DNA of 24,438 nucleotides from a bacterium (lineage in GTDB: Bacteria; Blakebacterota; Blakebacteria; Blakebacterales; Blakebacteraceae), in NCBI GenBank assembly GCA_025774615.1, contig JALGVQ010000013.1, forward strand, positions 1 to 24,438, in the 5' to 3' direction. The notes beneath the pieces were generated by a model that worked only from the letters and a program-made list of their open reading frames with translations, ran no database searches and was not told the DNA's origin. This document shows, one piece after another, positions 23,497 to 24,438 of this stretch. Both the position numbers and the translations under genes were made by a program. The stretch's first letter is position 1, and each line of letters opens with the position of its first letter.

Positions 23497-24438
23497 ATGC
23501 CTGAAGACACCTTCGATCGACTCAGAAAACACCTCGACGACCTGCCAGGAGGGTACCCCGCCACCGAGAGCGGAGTGGAACTGCGCATCCTCAGGCGGCT
23601 TTTCACTGAAGATGAGGCCGAGCTGGCCCTGAAGCTCACCCCCATGCTCGAACCGGTGCGGGTGATCGCAAAGCGAGCTGGACTCGAGAATGAAGATGCC
23701 TCCGAGCGCCTCTATGAGATGTCGAAGAAGGGTCTGATCTATCGCATCTCGCGGGACGGAGAGAACCAGTACATGGCCCTGCAGTATGTTATCGGTATCT
23801 GGGAATTCCATGTCAACGATCTGAACACCGATCTGATCAACGACATGAACGAGTACCTCCCCTTCCTGATCGACCACGAAGTGTGGGAGAAGGCTCCACA
23901 GCTCAGAACGATACCTATCAATCAGGATATCGCCGTCGAACATGAGATCATGCCGTATGAGCAGGCCGACGAGATCATCAGGAGCCGCAAACGGATAGCG
24001 GTTGCTCCCTGCATCTGCCGCAAGGAGCACGAGATGGTCGGTGAGGGCTGCGATGGAGCAGACTACTACATCGAGAATGGTCTGGGACATGAGATAGATG
24101 TAGAGGAAGCGCTCGAGATCCTGAAAAAGGCTGATGAATCAGGGCTCGTCCTTCAACCGAGCAACTCTCGCAATACGACGAACATCTGCTGCTGCTGTGG
24201 ATGCTGCTGTCAGGTGCTGCTCTCTTTCAAGCGTCATCCCGAACCGGCAAGGCTGGTCCTCTCTCCCTTCATCGTTGCGCATGAGCCGGAGACCTGTATC
24301 GGATGTCAGGACTGCATCGAACGGTGCCAGCTTGATGCCATCGCTCCCGCCGGTGACGTGGTGGAAGTCGACCTGAAGCGGTGTATCGGATGCGGTCTCT
24401 GTGTCACCACCTGTCCTTCAGGCAGTCTCACGCTGGAG
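23497..24438 (+). CDS. Winged-helix / cysteine-rich 4Fe-4S protein (3' end outside the window)
   Basis: The frame is open from ATG 23497 to the last base (314 codons) with no stop, so the gene is incomplete here. The upstream GGAAAG fits a weak ribosome site. Residues about 38-90 (EDEAELALKL, LYEMSKKGLIYR) look like a winged helix-turn-helix. A long linker leads to PCIC (Cys172, Cys174) and Cys185. NICCCCGCCC (229-238) follows, with seven cysteines in eight positions. Two ferredoxin-type clusters complete it: C267-x2-C270-x2-C273-x3-C277 and C296-x2-C299-x2-C302-x3-CP (C306). Proteins of this plan occur mostly in anaerobes and are annotated only as 4Fe-4S binding; a redox-sensing or electron-transfer role is plausible. 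Partner genes, if any, would lie beyond the window. Confidence 0.88.
   Translation, partial: MPEDTFDRLRKHLDDLPGGYPATESGVELRILRRLFTEDEAELALKLTPMLEPVRVIAKRAGLENEDASERLYEMSKKGLIYRISRDGENQYMALQYVIGIWEFHVNDLNTDLINDMNEYLPFLIDHEVWEKAPQLRTIPINQDIAVEHEIMPYEQADEIIRSRKRIAVAPCICRKEHEMVGEGCDGADYYIENGLGHEIDVEEALEILKKADESGLVLQPSNSRNTTNICCCCGCCCQVLLSFKRHPEPARLVLSPFIVAHEPETCIGCQDCIERCQLDAIAPAGDVVEVDLKRCIGCGLCVTTCPSGSLTLE

Noticed and set aside
23482-24090. 202-codon minus-strand open frame near the window end
   Set aside because: It is antisense to the Fe-S protein frame, which has two ferredoxin motifs and continues off the window.
1-24438. tRNA genes, CRISPR arrays, insertion sequences
   Set aside because: No cloverleaf, direct-repeat array, transposase or terminal inverted repeats were seen on reading both strands; a covariance-model scan was not possible here.

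Overview
The window is gene-dense bacterial DNA of roughly 55-60% G+C (estimated by eye), with genes on both strands and no rRNA, tRNA, CRISPR array, insertion sequence or phage genes that I could find. The gene mix points to an uncultured bacterium of the FCB/Acidobacteria-like kind (Krumholzibacteriota, Eisenbacteria and similar lineages are typical). It includes an ADOP-type orphan MacB permease, a secreted C69 dipeptidase, a secreted DPP-IV-like peptidase, AddAB, TrpB2 and a cysteine-rich Fe-S protein. The assignment is low confidence. The secreted peptidases and the Fe-S protein fit a peptide-using, possibly anaerobic life style.

Layout. 19-705 (+) is a flavodoxin-fold NAD(P)H:FMN reductase-like protein. 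724-2780 (-) holds an LppM-like lipoprotein and an AAA/DUF4143 ATPase. 3046-4746 (+) is a C69 dipeptidase. 4798-7215 (-) is an orphan MacB/FtsX permease. 7307-11300 (-) is the most interesting segment: RtcB ligase, TrpB2, an SbnI/SerK-like ParB-fold protein, and a control region of about 250 bases upstream of them. 11368-13177 (-) holds a PHP-domain lipoprotein and an SRPBCC protein. 13303-19898 (-) is an addB-addA pair with a 4-base overlap. 20054-24438 (+) holds a LiaF-like membrane protein, a DPP-IV-like peptidase, a double zinc-ribbon protein and the first 314 codons of a winged-helix/Fe-S protein that runs off the window.

Main discovery. The SbnI-like + TrpB2 genes are preceded by a classical tryptophan attenuator. 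It has a 27-residue leader peptide with three consecutive Trp codons (11149-11232, -) and an RNA that can fold into competing 1:2, 2:3 and 3:4 hairpins. It ends in a 14-bp-stem, U-tract terminator (11083-11123) just before the true GTG start of the SbnI-like gene. TrpB2 enzymes are known to use O-phospho-L-serine instead of serine, and SbnI/SerK proteins are known free-serine kinases that make O-phospho-L-serine. The operon therefore reads as a self-contained, tryptophan-regulated module: serine -> phosphoserine (SbnI-like), then phosphoserine + indole -> tryptophan (TrpB2). The attenuator and gene order are seen directly; the kinase role is inferred. An 18-bp perfect palindrome at the candidate promoter suggests a second, repressor-type control.

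Other genes look like ordinary housekeeping or envelope functions. Several predicted starts were moved using Shine-Dalgarno sites, signal peptides and family N-termini: 1542, 3046, 7215, 8761 (TTG), 11049 (GTG), 12585, 19898, 20054 and 22934.
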